Positions 8,826 to 17,110 of a stretch of DNA of 40,026 nt are shown piece by piece. Within the stretch, counting starts at the first letter, position 1, and every line of letters starts with the position of its first letter. This DNA comes from Bacillus sp. FJAT-27264. GTDB taxonomy: Bacteria > Bacillota > Bacilli > Paenibacillales > Paenibacillaceae. Where the stretch lies: positions 295,940 to 335,965 of the forward strand of contig NZ_MAQW01000030.1 in the NCBI RefSeq assembly GCF_001682855.1, in the 5' to 3' direction. The notes beneath the pieces were generated by a model. It was not told the origin of the DNA and made no database searches. It was given only the letters and a program-made list of their open reading frames with translations. A program made the position numbers and the translations under genes.

Positions 8826-8868
8826 ACACCTTTGCTTCGTAAAGGCATTCAATAGCTTGAATAACGTA

Positions 8869-8905
8869 AAACAGCAGGCTCCCGAGATGGTTGCCTGCTG
8901 TTTTT
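8869..8905 (+). terminator. Terminator between the converging yvgN and asnB genes
   Basis: Stem AACAGCAGGC/GCCTGCTGTT with a loop of about 13 nt, followed by Ts on the plus strand. On the minus strand the same stem ends in a shorter T-run (TTTT), so it may also serve asnB. Confidence 0.85.
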
Positions 8906-8930
8906 GGTAGGGGTTATCGACATGTAACGA

Positions 8931-10775
8931 TTAACGGATAGCGACGTTGTATGTGCGGAGCCAGAGATCTACCTGTGACAGGTAGGCGAATAGCTGCGGA
9001 CCGGACATCAATTGCCCGAACCAGGGAAGATTGGTGGAGGATTCCGGTGACGCGGCAATCTCACGGATTTTAGCAGCATCAATCAAAGGAAGCAGCGGGG
9101 AGGAGGCATCATCGAGAATATTCAGCATCCGCTGGCGCACGGCATCAAGATAAGCCGGATTATGTGTTTTGGGATAAGGACTTTTCTTGCGATAGAGCAC
9201 ATCGTCCGGGAGGACGCCTTCCAGTGCTTTGCGCAGAATGCCTTTTTCCCGGTTGCCTACAGTTTTGATCTCCCAAGGAATATTCCAGACATACTGTACG
9301 AGCCGGTGGTCGCAATAAGGTACGCGAACCTCCAGACCCACGCCCATACTCATCCGGTCTTTGCGATCGAGTAGGGTAGGCATGAATCGGGTAATGTTCA
9401 GGTAAGACATAACTCGCATTTGCGCTTGCTTGCCGGTTTCCCCGGCTAGGACGGGCACTTCGGCGACTGCGTCACTGTACCGATCCCCCAGATATTCCAG
9501 CGGTCGAATCCATTCGCCGATTTCTGGAGACAATAATCCGGCCCGCATCTTGGGGGCTACGGACCAAGGGAAGGTGCCGGAGGAGAGCATTTCTTCCCGG
9601 TGAAACCAGGGATAGCCACCGAAGATTTCGTCAGCCGCTTCACCGGAAATGGCCACGGTTGCTTGCTTCTTGATCTCACGGCAGAACAAATAGAGGGAAG
9701 AGTCTACGTCCGTCATTCCTGGCAGGTCGCGAGAGTATAAAGCATTATCAAGCGCTTCGACCAGCTCCGGGGTATCGAAAGCGATATAGTGGTGATTCGT
9801 GTTCAATTCTTCCGCCATCCGCTTGATCCAGGGACCGTCAGCACCGGGCTGGAAGGTATGGCTCTTGAAATGCTTGTCGTTGTCGACATAATCGACCGAG
9901 AAGGTGTTAATTTGCCCTTGACCGGTGCGGTTGTAGTAGCTGACGGCCAACGCAGTTAAGGCGCTTGAATCCAGTCCTCCAGACAGTAGGGAACAGACCG
10001 GTACGTCGGAAACGAGTTGGCGCTCCAGAGTATCCTGTAGCAGCTCGCGCACCTTGGCGGCAGTTTCGTTCTCATTATCTGTGTGCTCGAAGCTTTCGAG
10101 TTTCCAATAGGCATAGCTACGCAGTCCTTCCCGGCTGTAGATCATGGCGTGGCCAGGACGGAGTTCGAACATATCCTTGTAGACCCCTTGCCCGGGGGTG
10201 CGGGCAGGACCGATGATGAAGATTTCTGCCAGACCCTCAGGACCCACGACGGGCTGCACTTTGGGGTGCTGGAGAAGAGCTTTGGGTTCGGAGCCAAAGA
10301 CGAAGACATCATCCACCTGACTGTAGAAAAGCGGCTTGACGCCAAGGCGATCACGTGCGAAGAACACCTGCTCCCGCCGGCCATCCCATATGGCAAAAGC
10401 AAAGATGCCATTCAACTTCTCTACGGAATCCGGTCCCCACTCAATATAGGAATGGAGGAGAACCTCGGTATCGCACTCCGTGCGGAAATGATGACCGCGC
10501 ACGAGCAACTCTTTTTTCAGCTCGGGTGCATTATAGAGTTCTCCGTTATACACAATTGCATATGCATGGTCGTCATGACGGGTAATCATCGGCTGTGCGC
10601 CGTTCTCTGGATCTATTACGCTAAGTCTGCGATGTCCGAAGGCGACAGGTCCTGAAATCCAGGTGCCTGCTGCGTCCGGTCCGCGGTTAGCCAATGTATC
10701 GGTCATTTTGACCAGTAGTCCCGAGTGCTGCGTAAGATCATCGCGCCACTGGATAAATCCGGTTATTCCGCACAT
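8931..10775 (-). CDS. asnB: Asparagine synthetase, glutamine-hydrolysing
   Basis: Predicted 614-aa two-domain enzyme that makes asparagine from aspartate, ATP and glutamine. The N-terminal class II glutaminase domain begins MCGITG, so Cys2 is the nucleophile after Met removal, which fixes the start at 10775; GAGAGGAT lies upstream. RGPD (31-34) and the YNGELYN segment (76-82) are the usual glutaminase motifs. The synthetase domain has the PP-loop SGGLDSS (265-271) and the downstream SGEAADEIFGGY and KKSPYPKTH motifs. Length equals that of B. subtilis AsnO-like enzymes. Bacillales often carry several paralogues, so a specialised role (for example sporulation, or amidation of a cell-envelope compound as reported for some AsnB proteins) cannot be excluded. 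Confidence 0.95.
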   Translation of the reverse strand: MCGITGFIQWRDDLTQHSGLLVKMTDTLANRGPDAAGTWISGPVAFGHRRLSVIDPENGAQPMITRHDDHAYAIVYNGELYNAPELKKELLVRGHHFRTECDTEVLLHSYIEWGPDSVEKLNGIFAFAIWDGRREQVFFARDRLGVKPLFYSQVDDVFVFGSEPKALLQHPKVQPVVGPEGLAEIFIIGPARTPGQGVYKDMFELRPGHAMIYSREGLRSYAYWKLESFEHTDNENETAAKVRELLQDTLERQLVSDVPVCSLLSGGLDSSALTALAVSYYNRTGQGQINTFSVDYVDNDKHFKSHTFQPGADGPWIKRMAEELNTNHHYIAFDTPELVEALDNALYSRDLPGMTDVDSSLYLFCREIKKQATVAISGEAADEIFGGYPWFHREEMLSSGTFPWSVAPKMRAGLLSPEIGEWIRPLEYLGDRYSDAVAEVPVLAGETGKQAQMRVMSYLNITRFMPTLLDRKDRMSMGVGLEVRVPYCDHRLVQYVWNIPWEIKTVGNREKGILRKALEGVLPDDVLYRKKSPYPKTHNPAYLDAVRQRMLNILDDASSPLLPLIDAAKIREIAASPESSTNLPWFGQLMSGPQLFAYLSQVDLWLRTYNVAIR

Positions 10776-10919
10776 GATGGTTCATCCTCTCTTTTTGTGC
10801 GATTGTTGTCCTTTCTTTTTGCCAAGTAATACAGATATATGCCGAAGCAAGGAATAAAATGTATGTCCTTATCCGAACACTAGAGAAGAGGGAAATTTGC
10901 CGGGAAGGATGGATGACAA

Positions 10920-11276
10920 GTGTATTATATTAAAGATGCCAAAATCCGCAGAATGACGGAATATGACGGTGCGCCATGCGCTGAGGTGGGGGTATTGCCG
11001 GGGGCTGCCGAGGATTCCGGGCTGCTTGTATATATCGTGGAGGACGAGCGCGAAGACGGGTACGAAATTGTGCGTATTGTGACGAATGATGCCAATACTG
11101 CTACGGACTGGTTCGACAATAATCTTCATGATGCCTTTACGGATGTGACTTCAAGCGCCTTTACCGGCAGCATTGTCATGAGCCCAGAGGAGGAGCGGTC
11201 CAAGTTCCAGCGAGAGCTGTTGATTTTTGGGGATTTGAAAAAGCAGCTGGAGGATCATTTTCGGAGACTTTCCTGA
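10920..11276 (+). CDS. Small conserved-looking hypothetical protein
   Basis: Predicted 118-aa acidic soluble protein that I do not recognise. The GTG at 10920 is used because GGAAGGATGG precedes it, while the nearby ATGs lead to stops within a few codons. It has an alternating beta-strand-like N-terminal half (CAEVGVLPGAAEDSGLLVYI, then VEDER) and a charged helical C terminus (about 88-118). No signal peptide, membrane segment or cysteine motif is present. It is divergent from asnB and followed at once by a hairpin terminator, so it is probably monocistronic. Codon usage matches the neighbours, supporting a real gene. Confidence 0.75.
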   Translation: MYYIKDAKIRRMTEYDGAPCAEVGVLPGAAEDSGLLVYIVEDEREDGYEIVRIVTNDANTATDWFDNNLHDAFTDVTSSAFTGSIVMSPEEERSKFQRELLIFGDLKKQLEDHFRRLS

Positions 11277-11301
11277 GCAGGAAAAACCGGTTTCGCTTTG
11301 T

Positions 11302-11329
11302 CAAAGACCCGCGTAAAGGCGGGTCTTTG
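11302..11329 (+). terminator. Terminator after the 118-aa protein gene
   Basis: Perfect 11-bp stem CAAAGACCCGC/GCGGGTCTTTG with a 6-nt loop. There is no long T-run after the stem, but the descending arm ends in TTT. Confidence 0.75.
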
Positions 11330-11415
11330 CGCATGGTGATCTCGCGAGATTACCCAGAAGAGGGTGCTGATTAGATGGGAAAATGAAAAAAATATGAGTT
11401 TTCCATTGTTATGCC

Positions 11416-11443
11416 TTGAAAAAAAAGCTGAATAAGGTATAAT
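11416..11443 (+). promoter_or_regulatory. SigA promoter of the tRNA-Arg gene
   Basis: TTGAAA (11416-11421), 16-bp spacer, perfect TATAAT (11438-11443). The start point would be about 20 bp before the mature tRNA. Confidence 0.8.
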
Positions 11444-11471
11444 AGAGAACGTTGCGTTAATACATAATCAT

Positions 11472-11545
11472 GTCCCGGTAGCTCAGCTGGATAGAGCATG
11501 CGCCTTCTAAGCGCACGGTCGGGGGTTCGAATCCCTTCCGGGACG
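11472..11545 (+). tRNA. tRNA-Arg (anticodon TCT)
   Basis: 74-nt cloverleaf without an encoded CCA. The acceptor GTCCCGG pairs with CCGGGAC (11538-11544) and the discriminator is G. The D arm is GCTCAGCTGGATAGAGC, the anticodon stem TGCGC/GCGCA encloses CTTCTAA, and the T loop is GGGTTCGAATCCC. The anticodon TCT reads AGA/AGG arginine codons. It stands alone with its own promoter and terminator. Confidence 0.96.
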
Positions 11546-11553
11546 TCATGCGG

Positions 11554-11579
11554 AAGCCTTCCATATGGAAGGCTTTTTC
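11554..11579 (+). terminator. Terminator of the tRNA-Arg gene
   Basis: Stem AAGCCTTCC/GGAAGGCTT with ATAT loop and following Ts, nine nucleotides after the tRNA 3' end. Confidence 0.9.
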
Positions 11580-11694
11580 TGTGTTTTATAGTGTGAACTT
11601 AATAAACTAACGTCCTGGATGAGTGGGCGAAATCCTTGTGATCCACACAACACCGGAATATTTGCCTGAGCCCACGTTCGAACTAAAGAGGGGT

Positions 11695-11888
11695 TTGGAT
11701 AGCAGGAAAATATACCGCTAATTGTTTCTCTTCACCTTATTTTCAATAAATAAAAGGAATTTCTCCCGTTAAAAACCTCTTTTATCCGTAATAGGGTCAA
11801 ATAATGAGGTGATTAACGGGATTTTTTCCAGTTATCTTTTAGAAAAGAAGAGAACTTAATCGAAATAACAGGAGCAATTCCCGTTATT
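11695..11888. repeat. Palindromic-unit intergenic repeat, copy B (inverted to copy A)
   Basis: Four imperfect palindromes (about 11700-11722, 11752-11773, 11812-11835, 11864-11888) of the same ATAAC-x-GGA-n5-TCC-x-GTTA type as at 15-170. The reverse complement of 11695-11860 aligns with copy A along its length, including the unpaired spacer ACGGATAAAAGAGG. It occupies most of the gene-free interval 11580-12034, in which nothing else is recognisable. Confidence 0.75.
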
Positions 11889-12034
11889 CCCATGCACTAT
11901 CGTGTGGAATTGATCTTTTCGGTGCATTTGTCACCTGAACGAGTGAAATTCTTGTGACCTTGAAGTTATTTTTCAAATTGCGTTGTGTTTTATATGTAGC
12001 CGTTACTTTCTCGGGCAGGAGTGCTGTCGTCAGC

Positions 12035-12943
12035 TTACAATTGCGGCCATATCTCTGACCACACGGCATTCAAGATCCCTTGCATATTCTCCTCTTGACT
12101 GTTGATGGCGATGACAGCCTGTTTGTCCGGCAGGACAATACAGAATTGTCCGTAAGCTCCATCTGCGCGGTAGGCATGATGCGTACACATCCAAAACTGG
12201 CAGCCGTATCCTTGCCCCCAATCCGCCGGTCCATCGTTATCGATTCGCTTCCCAGTGGCATAGTCAATCCACTCCGCCGGGATCAATTGCTTACCTTCCC
12301 ACTGTCCTCTTTGCAGCATAAGCTGTCCGAAGCGACTCAATTCTTCTGTATTGATCATAAGCCCCGCGCAGCCGAGTGTTCTGCCAAGCGGGGTAGTCTC
12401 CCAGTAGACATCGTGGATGCCGAGCGGTGCGAACAGGCGCGGAACGAGATAGTCTTTCACGGTTTCGCCTACGGCTTCCTGAATCATAGCTGAGATCATA
12501 ATGGTGTCTCCGCTGCTGTACATGAACTTGTCACCTGGTACACGGTCAAGCGGCAGGGATAGATAATGCTTTACCCAATTTTTCTCGGGCAGAGTGGCTC
12601 GCTCTTCCGCCCAGAAAGGCGGGTTATCATGTCCTGAAGACATACGAAGTAAATCATAAAGTGTCAGCTCACCCGGCTGCATGGAGTCATCAGTGACACC
12701 GGGTAGAGGAGGGTATTCGGGAAAAAGATCCTTGAGTTTGGTCTCCAGTGAGAGTTTGCCTTCTTCAATGGCCAGTCCAGCCGCCATAGCGGTGAAGGAT
12801 TTGCTGACCGAATGCTGGAGACGGCGGATATCTTCCGCAAACGCTACTTTGCCCAGCAACTCCCCTTGCTGCAGCACACGGACGCCAAAAACGTTCAATC
12901 CGGATTCACGGATCTGGGTTTCAAATGAGGTCAAGTTAAGCAT
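12035..12943 (-). CDS. Serine hydrolase of the beta-lactamase/EstB fold
   Basis: Predicted 302-aa protein of the class C beta-lactamase-like serine hydrolase family. ATG 12943 follows AGAAGGGA closely; the longer open frame upstream has no ribosome binding site and crosses an operator. The SxxK motif is S45-V-S-K48. A YSSG segment near residue 165 sits where Y-x-N is expected, and RADGAYGQ near 270 is the typical third motif of EstB-like esterases. No signal peptide is present, so it is cytosolic, which argues against a beta-lactamase or cell-wall role and for an esterase or amidase. It is divergent from a lacI gene, and the same GGAAACGTTTCC palindrome lies 64 bp before it, so it probably belongs to that repressor's regulon. 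Confidence 0.85.
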   Translation of the reverse strand: MLNLTSFETQIRESGLNVFGVRVLQQGELLGKVAFAEDIRRLQHSVSKSFTAMAAGLAIEEGKLSLETKLKDLFPEYPPLPGVTDDSMQPGELTLYDLLRMSSGHDNPPFWAEERATLPEKNWVKHYLSLPLDRVPGDKFMYSSGDTIMISAMIQEAVGETVKDYLVPRLFAPLGIHDVYWETTPLGRTLGCAGLMINTEELSRFGQLMLQRGQWEGKQLIPAEWIDYATGKRIDNDGPADWGQGYGCQFWMCTHHAYRADGAYGQFCIVLPDKQAVIAINSQEENMQGILNAVWSEIWPQL

Positions 12944-13006
12944 AGTTTCCCTTCTTTCTGCAAATGCTTCTATAAGTGTACAACTTGATGGAGAAACAAC
13001 ACAAGT

Positions 13007-13018
13007 GGAAACGTTTCC
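13007..13018. promoter_or_regulatory. LacI-family operator O1 (hydrolase side)
   Basis: Perfect 12-bp palindrome GGAAACGTTTCC with the central CG of LacI/CcpA-type operators. On the minus strand it lies just downstream of a possible -10 box (TACTAT), about 64 bp before the hydrolase start, a position suited to repression. It shares its core with the site at 13273. Confidence 0.75.
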
Positions 13019-13196
13019 TGAAATAGTAAGGGAAAATGCGGAAAAAAGGTCCTTTGATCTCTTTTCTAAGTTAGTGGGATGAAACGAATCAAGAATAATA
13101 TACCATTTATTAGTTATTGACATAAAATATGATTTATAATGAACAAAATTGTATTGAAAAATTAAAATGGTACTTTTTTGATATAGGACATTTTTG

Positions 13197-13225
13197 TTGA
13201 CAATCCCAAAAATGATGTTCATAAT
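13197..13225 (+). promoter_or_regulatory. Promoter of the lacI-type gene
   Basis: Perfect TTGACA (13197-13202), 17-bp spacer, CATAAT (13220-13225). Transcription would start near 13232, about 40 bp before the 18-bp palindrome. The 12-mer ATAATGAACAAA overlapping the -10 also occurs at 13136-13147, again behind a TTGACA. Confidence 0.6.
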
Positions 13226-13272
13226 GAACAAAGAAAGCGAATACAGCTAGAGAAGATTTTCTTATTGTTATC

Positions 13273-13290
13273 ATGGGAAACGTTTCCCAT
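13273..13290. promoter_or_regulatory. LacI-family operator O2 (regulator side)
   Basis: Perfect 18-bp palindrome ATGGGAAACGTTTCCCAT, centred on CG, 70 bp before the lacI-type start codon. Together with O1, 254 bp away centre to centre, it would allow autoregulation and possibly looping. CcpA could also bind a site of this kind. Confidence 0.8.
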
Positions 13291-13359
13291 AGATTTTAGT
13301 TGTTTTCATAACTGCGTTTACGTTATGAGGATTTGATAACCGGAGTGGAGAGAAAGAAC

Positions 13360-14370
13360 ATGAATATTAAGGATATTGCCAAACTATCAGGTGTCGGCAT
13401 AGCCACGGTCTCGCGGGTCATCAATAATACCGGCGTAGTCAGTGAGGCTACCAGGGCCAAGGTTATGGAAGTTGTCAAAGAGTACAACTACATTCCTAAC
13501 GGAAATGCGCGCAACTTGAAAAAGACACAATCCAATACGATTGCACTCATGGTTAAAGGGATCTCCAACCCGTTCTTCGCCAACATGATCAAGGAAGTTG
13601 AGCGCCAGGTAAACCTGCGCGGCTGTCCGCTCTTGATCCAGCATGTTGAAGACGGGGTGGACGAGATTAACACAGCCCTTCAACTGGTCAAGGAGAAGAA
13701 CCTGTACGGAGTTATTTTCATGGGCGGTACTTATGACCACTCAGAAGAAAAGTTCAAGCAATTATCCATTCCATTCGTGCTTACGACCATCACAACGACG
13801 CAGGATGTTGATCCTTCGGTCTTTTCCAGTGTGGTCATTGACGATGTTCAGGAGTCGTATAAGGCAACGAGCTATCTGATTTCTCTTGGTCATCGGAAGA
13901 TTTGCTTCTTGGCCAGGTTCCCGTTGGTACAGCATACGACTGGGAACAGACGCTTGCTGGGGTACATCAAGGCACTTGAAGAGCATGGTATTGAGTATGA
14001 TCCCGCGCTGGTGGAGGATTGTGAATACAGTCCAAGTTCGGGGTTCACGGCAACCAAACGTCTGCTCAACAAGAAGAAGGAGATCACCGCTGTGTTCGCT
14101 GCATCGGATACGATTGCGATCGGGGCAGCCAAAGCGCTGCTGTCGCTCGGACTTTCCATCCCGAATGATGTGTCGATCATCGGCTTTGACGGCATTGAGA
14201 TGGCCGAGTATTATCACCCATCCCTCGATACCATCAGCCAGCCTGGTGTGGACATGGCGAAAGCCAGCGTTGAAATTTTGTTTGACCTGATCTCAGGACA
14301 ATCTGCGAACAAGCACACGGTATTCGAATCGGTGCTGGTTAAGCGCGGGTCTTGCAGAAAAATCAAATAA
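13360..14370 (+). CDS. LacI-family transcriptional regulator of the sugar operon
   Basis: Predicted 336-aa repressor. ATG 13360 begins the canonical MNIKDIAKLSGVGIATVSRV helix-turn-helix (residues 1-23), and GGAGTGGAGAG precedes it. The hinge helix lies near 48-60, and the periplasmic-binding-like sensor domain (about 62-336) shows SNPFF and the C-terminal DVSIIGFDG motif. Palindromic operators of the LacI type flank the divergent promoter region, so autoregulation is likely. The genes that follow encode an importer and glycosidases, so the inducer is probably a beta-glucooligosaccharide or a breakdown product. The gap to the next gene is only 33 bp, suggesting cotranscription. Confidence 0.94.
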   Translation: MNIKDIAKLSGVGIATVSRVINNTGVVSEATRAKVMEVVKEYNYIPNGNARNLKKTQSNTIALMVKGISNPFFANMIKEVERQVNLRGCPLLIQHVEDGVDEINTALQLVKEKNLYGVIFMGGTYDHSEEKFKQLSIPFVLTTITTTQDVDPSVFSSVVIDDVQESYKATSYLISLGHRKICFLARFPLVQHTTGNRRLLGYIKALEEHGIEYDPALVEDCEYSPSSGFTATKRLLNKKKEITAVFAASDTIAIGAAKALLSLGLSIPNDVSIIGFDGIEMAEYYHPSLDTISQPGVDMAKASVEILFDLISGQSANKHTVFESVLVKRGSCRKIK

Positions 14371-14403
14371 TCGGCGTCAGTATTGAACCAAAGGAGATAG
14401 CAT

Positions 14404-15153
14404 ATGGCACTTTTAACTGTTGAGACAGGTTCTCCTACCTTGAGAATGACGACTACAGTCAATATCATCTCACCCGTTGATGCCGGCACAGGATCAGGCG
14501 GAACGCTTTATCTACTACACGGTGCGGGTGACAATGCTAGCACATGGCACAGACTAACCACCGCAGAGCTGTATGCAAGCCAATATGGTTGCACGGTGAT
14601 TATGCCTCAAGTGGGCAGAAGTTACTACACAGACATGGAGTACGGGCTAGATTACTTCCGCTATATTACACAAGAACTGCCCGAGTTCTGCGCGCGTCTG
14701 CTTAATCTTGAGACCGATCCGCAGAAGACGTTCATCGCTGGTTTGTCGATGGGCGGGTACGGTGCACTGAAATGTGCACTGACTTATCCGGAACGCTACA
14801 GCAAGGTCGTGTCCTTGTCTGGCGTCACTGATCTTCAGAAACGCTTGAATGATCCGCACATGGCCCCGGAGATGTCAAGGGAGATGATGGGGGTCTTTGG
14901 CAATGGGTTACAGGTGAAGCCGGACCAAGATATCCGCGCGCTCGCGGACAAGCTTGTGAGAGATAACAGATCGCTACCGGCTATTCTGACCTGCTGCGGC
15001 TCGGAGGATCCTTTTGCCGAGATGAACCGGGATTTCGCCTCATATATGGAGACGACACCTTATGATTTCAGATATGTTGAAACCCCCGGCACGCATGAAT
15101 GGCGATTCTGGGAGCAGCATCTGAAGACAACCTTTGATTTTCTGTATAACTAA
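14404..15153 (+). CDS. CE1-like alpha/beta-hydrolase esterase
   Basis: Predicted 249-aa esterase related to tributyrin esterase, esterase D and feruloyl esterase (CE1-like). The nucleophile elbow GLSMGG gives S115. The oxyanion region LLHGAGD is at 37-43, the acid is probably the Asp of SEDPF near residue 204, and the base is the His of THEW near 231. There is no signal peptide, so it acts in the cytosol. AAGGAG precedes ATG 14404, 33 bp after lacI and 29 bp before the first permease gene, so it belongs to the sugar operon. In this context it may remove acyl groups from imported oligosaccharides; that is inference. Its substrate is unknown. Confidence 0.88.
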   Translation: MALLTVETGSPTLRMTTTVNIISPVDAGTGSGGTLYLLHGAGDNASTWHRLTTAELYASQYGCTVIMPQVGRSYYTDMEYGLDYFRYITQELPEFCARLLNLETDPQKTFIAGLSMGGYGALKCALTYPERYSKVVSLSGVTDLQKRLNDPHMAPEMSREMMGVFGNGLQVKPDQDIRALADKLVRDNRSLPAILTCCGSEDPFAEMNRDFASYMETTPYDFRYVETPGTHEWRFWEQHLKTTFDFLYN

Positions 15154-15182
15154 AAGTCTCAAGTAGAGTGAGGAGATGCAAT

Positions 15183-16139
15183 TTGAAACCCGCAGCCGCA
15201 TTACCGGCAAGTAAGATGAATGACAGCAAGTTTCGGCTGTTGATGAGGGAAATATGGAAGAACAGAATGGTGTATACCCTGGTGCTTCCAGGTTTGGTCT
15301 GGTTAATTCTGTTCGCGTATCTTCCAATGGGCGGTTTGTCGTTGGCCTTCAAGGATTTTAAAGCCAATTTGGGAATATGGGGCAGTCCTTGGGTAGGATT
15401 TGAAAACTTCAAATATGTATTCCGGGACCCGGCGTTTGCGAATGCGGTCTGGCGGACACTCGCCATTAATATCGGCAAGCTGATCATCCAGTTCCCGTTC
15501 CCGATTATCCTGGCACTTCTGATTAACGAACTGCGCATGACCCGTTATAAGAAAGCGCTACAGACTGTATTTACCTTCCCGAACTTCTTGTCTTGGATCG
15601 TTGTGTCCGGTGTGGTCATCAACGTTCTTTCTTATGATGGTCTGGTGAACAGCCTCATTAAATTACTCGGAGGAACGGGCATCAACTTCCTGGGTTCCGA
15701 GAAATTGTTCGTACCGATGTTGTACTTGGCAGACATTTGGAAATCAGCGGGATGGGGAGCGATTATCTTCCTGGCTGCGATTTCCGGGATTGATACGGAT
15801 CAATATGAAGCCGCTCAGATTGATGGAGCTACACGTCTTCAGCAAATTTTCAAAGTTACGATTCCCAACATTCTGCCGACCATTACCATTATGTTCATTT
15901 TATCTGTAGGTGGTCTGATGTCTTCCGGATTTGACCAAATCTTCAATATGGCAAATGCGGCGACTAAGAATGTCTCGGAAGTGCTGGATGTGTACATCTA
16001 CCGGATTACGTTCCAGTCCGCTACGGACTTCTCGTTCTCCACCGCAGTCAGTCTGTTCCGTTCGATTGTCAACATGATATTACTGCTTCTGGCTGACAGA
16101 GCTGCCAAGCTTATGGGCGGCGACGGTTTATTCCGGTAA
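15183..16139 (+). CDS. ABC sugar transporter permease, LplB type
   Basis: Predicted 318-aa inner-membrane permease with six hydrophobic helices. The TTG at 15183 is preferred over GTG 15168 because GAGGAG ends 7 nt before the TTG. The EAA loop that contacts the ATPase reads YEAAQIDGATRLQQIFKVTI. It pairs with the permease encoded 18 bp downstream and the binding protein after that. No ATPase gene is present in the operon, as is usual for LplB/YtcP-type importers, which rely on a shared MsmX-like ATPase encoded elsewhere. Confidence 0.93.
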   Translation: MKPAAALPASKMNDSKFRLLMREIWKNRMVYTLVLPGLVWLILFAYLPMGGLSLAFKDFKANLGIWGSPWVGFENFKYVFRDPAFANAVWRTLAINIGKLIIQFPFPIILALLINELRMTRYKKALQTVFTFPNFLSWIVVSGVVINVLSYDGLVNSLIKLLGGTGINFLGSEKLFVPMLYLADIWKSAGWGAIIFLAAISGIDTDQYEAAQIDGATRLQQIFKVTIPNILPTITIMFILSVGGLMSSGFDQIFNMANAATKNVSEVLDVYIYRITFQSATDFSFSTAVSLFRSIVNMILLLLADRAAKLMGGDGLFR

Positions 16140-16157
16140 GAAAGGAGAGCTAAACAA

Positions 16158-17054
16158 ATGAGCAAGAAATCCAAGGCCAAGGTAGGCAGTCAGAAGATGA
16201 CGACAATGGATTATGTCATTTTCGCAATTCTGACTGTAGGTGCTTTAGCCATTCTGATTCCATTTTGGAATGTAATCATGATTTCCTTTTCCACGCAAAA
16301 GGAATATGCCGACAATCCATTGATGCTATTCCCGAAACACCCGACACTGGAGTCGTATAGAGCGCTCTTCGCGGAAGGTCTCATCGGGACAGGTTATCTG
16401 AATACAATGAAGATTCTTGTACTAGGTTTGCCGTTGAGTTTGTTCCTGACGACAAGCATGGGCTACGGCCTCAGTAGAAGCAAGTTTCCAGGTAAAAAAC
16501 TGATCTTCATGCTCGTCCTGTTCACGATGATTTTCAACGGCGGGATTGTACCGCTCTATCTCATCATGAAGGACTTGCACCTGACAGGTACACTCTGGTC
16601 CGTCATTTTGGCGGGCAGCTTCAGTGCCTTCAACCTGATTCTGATGTCCAACTATTTCAGCGGCCTGCCGGAATCCTTGATGGAATCGGCACGGATCGAC
16701 GGAGCTGGAGAATGGAAGATTCTCTTTAAAGTCGTACTGCCATTGTCAGCACCAATCGTAGCTACAATCACGCTGTTCTATGGTGTAGCTTTCTGGAATG
16801 GCTGGTACGAAGCAATGATCTTCCTGCGAAAAGCGGATCAAATGCCATTGCAGAATGTACTGCGATCTATCATTACAGAGGCTCAGGTCAACGCAGCCAA
16901 TGCCAGCAGCTTGGGTGCTGCCGGTAAGCAGTCCTTCTCCATGGGAATGAAAATGGCGGCGGTATTCATAACCATGGTTCCGATCATGTGTTTCTTCCCG
17001 CTGCTACAGAAGCATTTTGCTAAAGGGGTATTAACAGGGGCTATCAAGACCTAG
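16158..17054 (+). CDS. ABC sugar transporter permease, YtcP/LplC type
   Basis: Predicted 298-aa second permease of the importer, with six hydrophobic helices and an EAA loop reading MESARIDGAGEWKILFKVVL. AAAGGAG lies 9 nt before ATG 16158. It ends KGVLTGAIKT, a C terminus frequent in this subfamily. It forms the transmembrane channel together with the LplB-type protein encoded just upstream. Confidence 0.93.
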   Translation: MSKKSKAKVGSQKMTTMDYVIFAILTVGALAILIPFWNVIMISFSTQKEYADNPLMLFPKHPTLESYRALFAEGLIGTGYLNTMKILVLGLPLSLFLTTSMGYGLSRSKFPGKKLIFMLVLFTMIFNGGIVPLYLIMKDLHLTGTLWSVILAGSFSAFNLILMSNYFSGLPESLMESARIDGAGEWKILFKVVLPLSAPIVATITLFYGVAFWNGWYEAMIFLRKADQMPLQNVLRSIITEAQVNAANASSLGAAGKQSFSMGMKMAAVFITMVPIMCFFPLLQKHFAKGVLTGAIKT

Positions 17055-17110
17055 TTTATACAGGGGTAACTTCAAGAGACAGATAGTCACACACAAACAG
17101 GAGGTCTATC

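Noticed and set aside
12035..13231. 398-residue version of the serine hydrolase starting at 13231
   Set aside because: The extra N terminus spans the operator and promoter region, lacks a ribosome binding site and is unlike the family; ATG 12943 has a good site.
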